From contig CAWEPB010000004.1 of the NCBI GenBank assembly GCA_963810815.1, positions 124,001 to 188,000 of the forward strand: a stretch of DNA of 64,000 nt. The letters are read 5' to 3'. Origin of the DNA: CAVQWT01 sp963810815. Lineage in GTDB: Bacteria; Pseudomonadota; Gammaproteobacteria; Burkholderiales; Casimicrobiaceae. The translations under genes and the position numbers were made by a program. Positions 63,305 to 64,000 of the stretch are shown in pieces (the first letter of the stretch is position 1; the number at the start of each line of letters is the position of its first letter). Under the pieces are notes generated by a model that was not told the origin of the DNA, searched no databases, and saw nothing but the letters and a program-made list of their open reading frames with translations.

Positions 63305-63427
63305 ACAGCGTCACTTCATGACCAGAAGTTACCGGATGCCTCCGTCGCCTGCGAGGGCCACAGGTCACAAGTTCGATGTTACTTTCGTCACTTGGTGCCA
63401 TCGTGTGATATTTTCGCGATCCCCTTC
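63305..63427. promoter_or_regulatory. Divergent promoter region with paired GTCAC
   Basis: 123 bp between the small gene and the sensor. It contains GTCAC at 63364-63368 and 63387-63391 (23 bp apart) and a GATATT sequence (63407-63412) suited to a -10 on the plus strand. There is no good -35, in line with activator dependence. Inference only. Confidence 0.4.
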
Positions 63428-64000
63428 ATGCAACGACTGGCGCGCCATCTCGACCCACGCCGCAGCCTGGCCTCCGCCATCGGCTGGCTGGTGTTCGCAT
63501 TATCGATCGGTCTCGTGCTGGTTGCCAGCGTTTGGGTTGGTGACATCGTGCGCACCAACCTGCTCGACCAGCGCGACCGGCAACTGGACAGAGCGGCCGA
63601 CCGTATCGCTTTCGAACTGAATCTCAATATTGCGCTTCGACTGCAATCGGTCCGCGCCTTGGCGGCAATGTTGGCCACCGAGCTTCGCGACGAGAACCGG
63701 GCTACGCTGCGAAAGCTTCTCGAGAACCTGCAACAGGCTTCCCCCGAATTCGCGTGGATCGGTGTGGCGAACCCGCAAGGTCGGATACTTGCCGCCACTC
63801 AAGGCGTGGTGGAGGGGGCGAGCGTTGCCGACCAGTCGTGGTTCGCGTTAGGTCTCGATGGGTCGCGGGTCGGCGATGTTCGGCTGGCGCCCATGCCGAC
63901 GGAGACCTCGCCCGCCGCAAACGACGGCACCCCTCGGCCGATCGCACACCTGATCGCGTCGGTGCTCGATTCCAAAGGACATAACGTCGGCGTGATTGGC
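63428..64000 (+). CDS. Membrane sensor protein, N-terminal part (runs off right edge)
   Basis: 191 codons visible, open at the window end. It starts MQRLARHLDPRRS, then a membrane helix (GWLVFALSIGLVLVASVWVG) and a periplasmic-type sensor region with a dCache/CHASE-like pattern (FELNLNIALRLQSVRALAAM, then FAWIGVANPQGRILAATQGVVEGASV and QSWFALGLDGSRVGDVRLAP). The output domain (histidine kinase, diguanylate cyclase or other) is outside the window. Its place next to the NarL-type regulator suggests a histidine kinase partner. Confidence 0.8.
   Translation, partial: MQRLARHLDPRRSLASAIGWLVFALSIGLVLVASVWVGDIVRTNLLDQRDRQLDRAADRIAFELNLNIALRLQSVRALAAMLATELRDENRATLRKLLENLQQASPEFAWIGVANPQGRILAATQGVVEGASVADQSWFALGLDGSRVGDVRLAPMPTETSPAANDGTPRPIAHLIASVLDSKGHNVGVIG

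Noticed and set aside
1..64000. CRISPR arrays, insertion sequences, rRNA genes
   Set aside because: No regularly spaced repeats, transposase ORFs, terminal inverted repeats or rRNA-like sequence were recognised.

Overview
The window is about 64 kb of high-GC, densely coded DNA. The iscS-iscR-cysE and trmJ/suhB blocks at the left edge, together with codon and GC usage, suggest a betaproteobacterium (Burkholderiales-like). I cannot name a genus. The sequence carries many apparent one- or two-base indels. They cluster around 11.2-13.8, 15.4-15.9, 22.0, 24.2-24.5, 26.0-27.1, 29.0, 30.1, 30.8, 32.2, 33.7, 34.8-35.5, 38.1-39.5, 40.8, 48.1-50.4 and 54.2 kb. In each case the reading frame of a recognisable family simply continues in another frame, often at a G or C run. 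I treat these as probable sequencing or assembly errors and annotate the genes across them.

Layout. (1) 0-7.3 kb, housekeeping: iscS (cut by the window edge), iscR with its own Fe-S repressor site, cysE, an orphan TRAP binding protein, a DUF3667 membrane protein, trmJ and suhB. (2) 7.5-9.8 kb: a secreted subtilisin-like protease. (3) 9.9-19.9 kb, minus strand: a polysaccharide export operon with wza, a Wzc-type tyrosine autokinase, a J-domain membrane protein, a TPR protein, a small FecR-like secreted protein, an O-antigen-ligase-type protein, a CpsB-type phosphatase and an AI-2E family transporter. (4) 20.1-30.8 kb, plus strand: a lasso-peptide (RiPP) cluster. Gene order is B1 (PqqD-like), B2 (leader protease), cyclase C1, a conventional precursor A1, a second cyclase C2, two unusual precursors A2 and A3, a PRMT-like methyltransferase fused to a PqqD-like domain, an HPr-kinase-like kinase, a nucleotidyltransferase and an ABC exporter. 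(5) 31.0-31.9 kb: a RES-Xre toxin-antitoxin pair. (6) 32.1-54.6 kb, minus strand: a large surface-polysaccharide cluster running from a WecA/MraY-type initiating transferase through UDP-xylose and UDP-L-FucNAc synthesis, glycosyltransferases, Wzx, Wzy, two FkbM methyltransferases and AsnB to gmd/rmd. (7) 54.6-55.3 kb: a non-coding boundary with an 18-bp palindrome, two hairpins and a 19-bp match to the 3' end of a tRNA-Ser. (8) 55.3-64 kb: a stress and energy module (PPK2, proton-pumping P-type ATPase, HPr-like protein, DedA, a YfdX-like protein and a DUF1269-like membrane protein) next to a NarL-type regulator and a partial sensor.

The most interesting system is the lasso cluster. A2 and A3 carry the same leader motif, in the same register, as the conventional precursor A1. 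This is followed by a short Gly1...Asp8 lasso-like core and then a complete peptidase S74 (phage intramolecular chaperone) domain that keeps the Ser/Lys self-cleavage pair. If S74 cleaves after its Ser, as in phage endosialidases, it would release 17- and 18-residue cores ending in Ser. The cluster also encodes a kinase of the family that phosphorylates the C-terminal Ser of lasso precursors. This would be a RiPP route in which a phage chaperone domain replaces a follower or tail peptide. I am not aware of a description of it.
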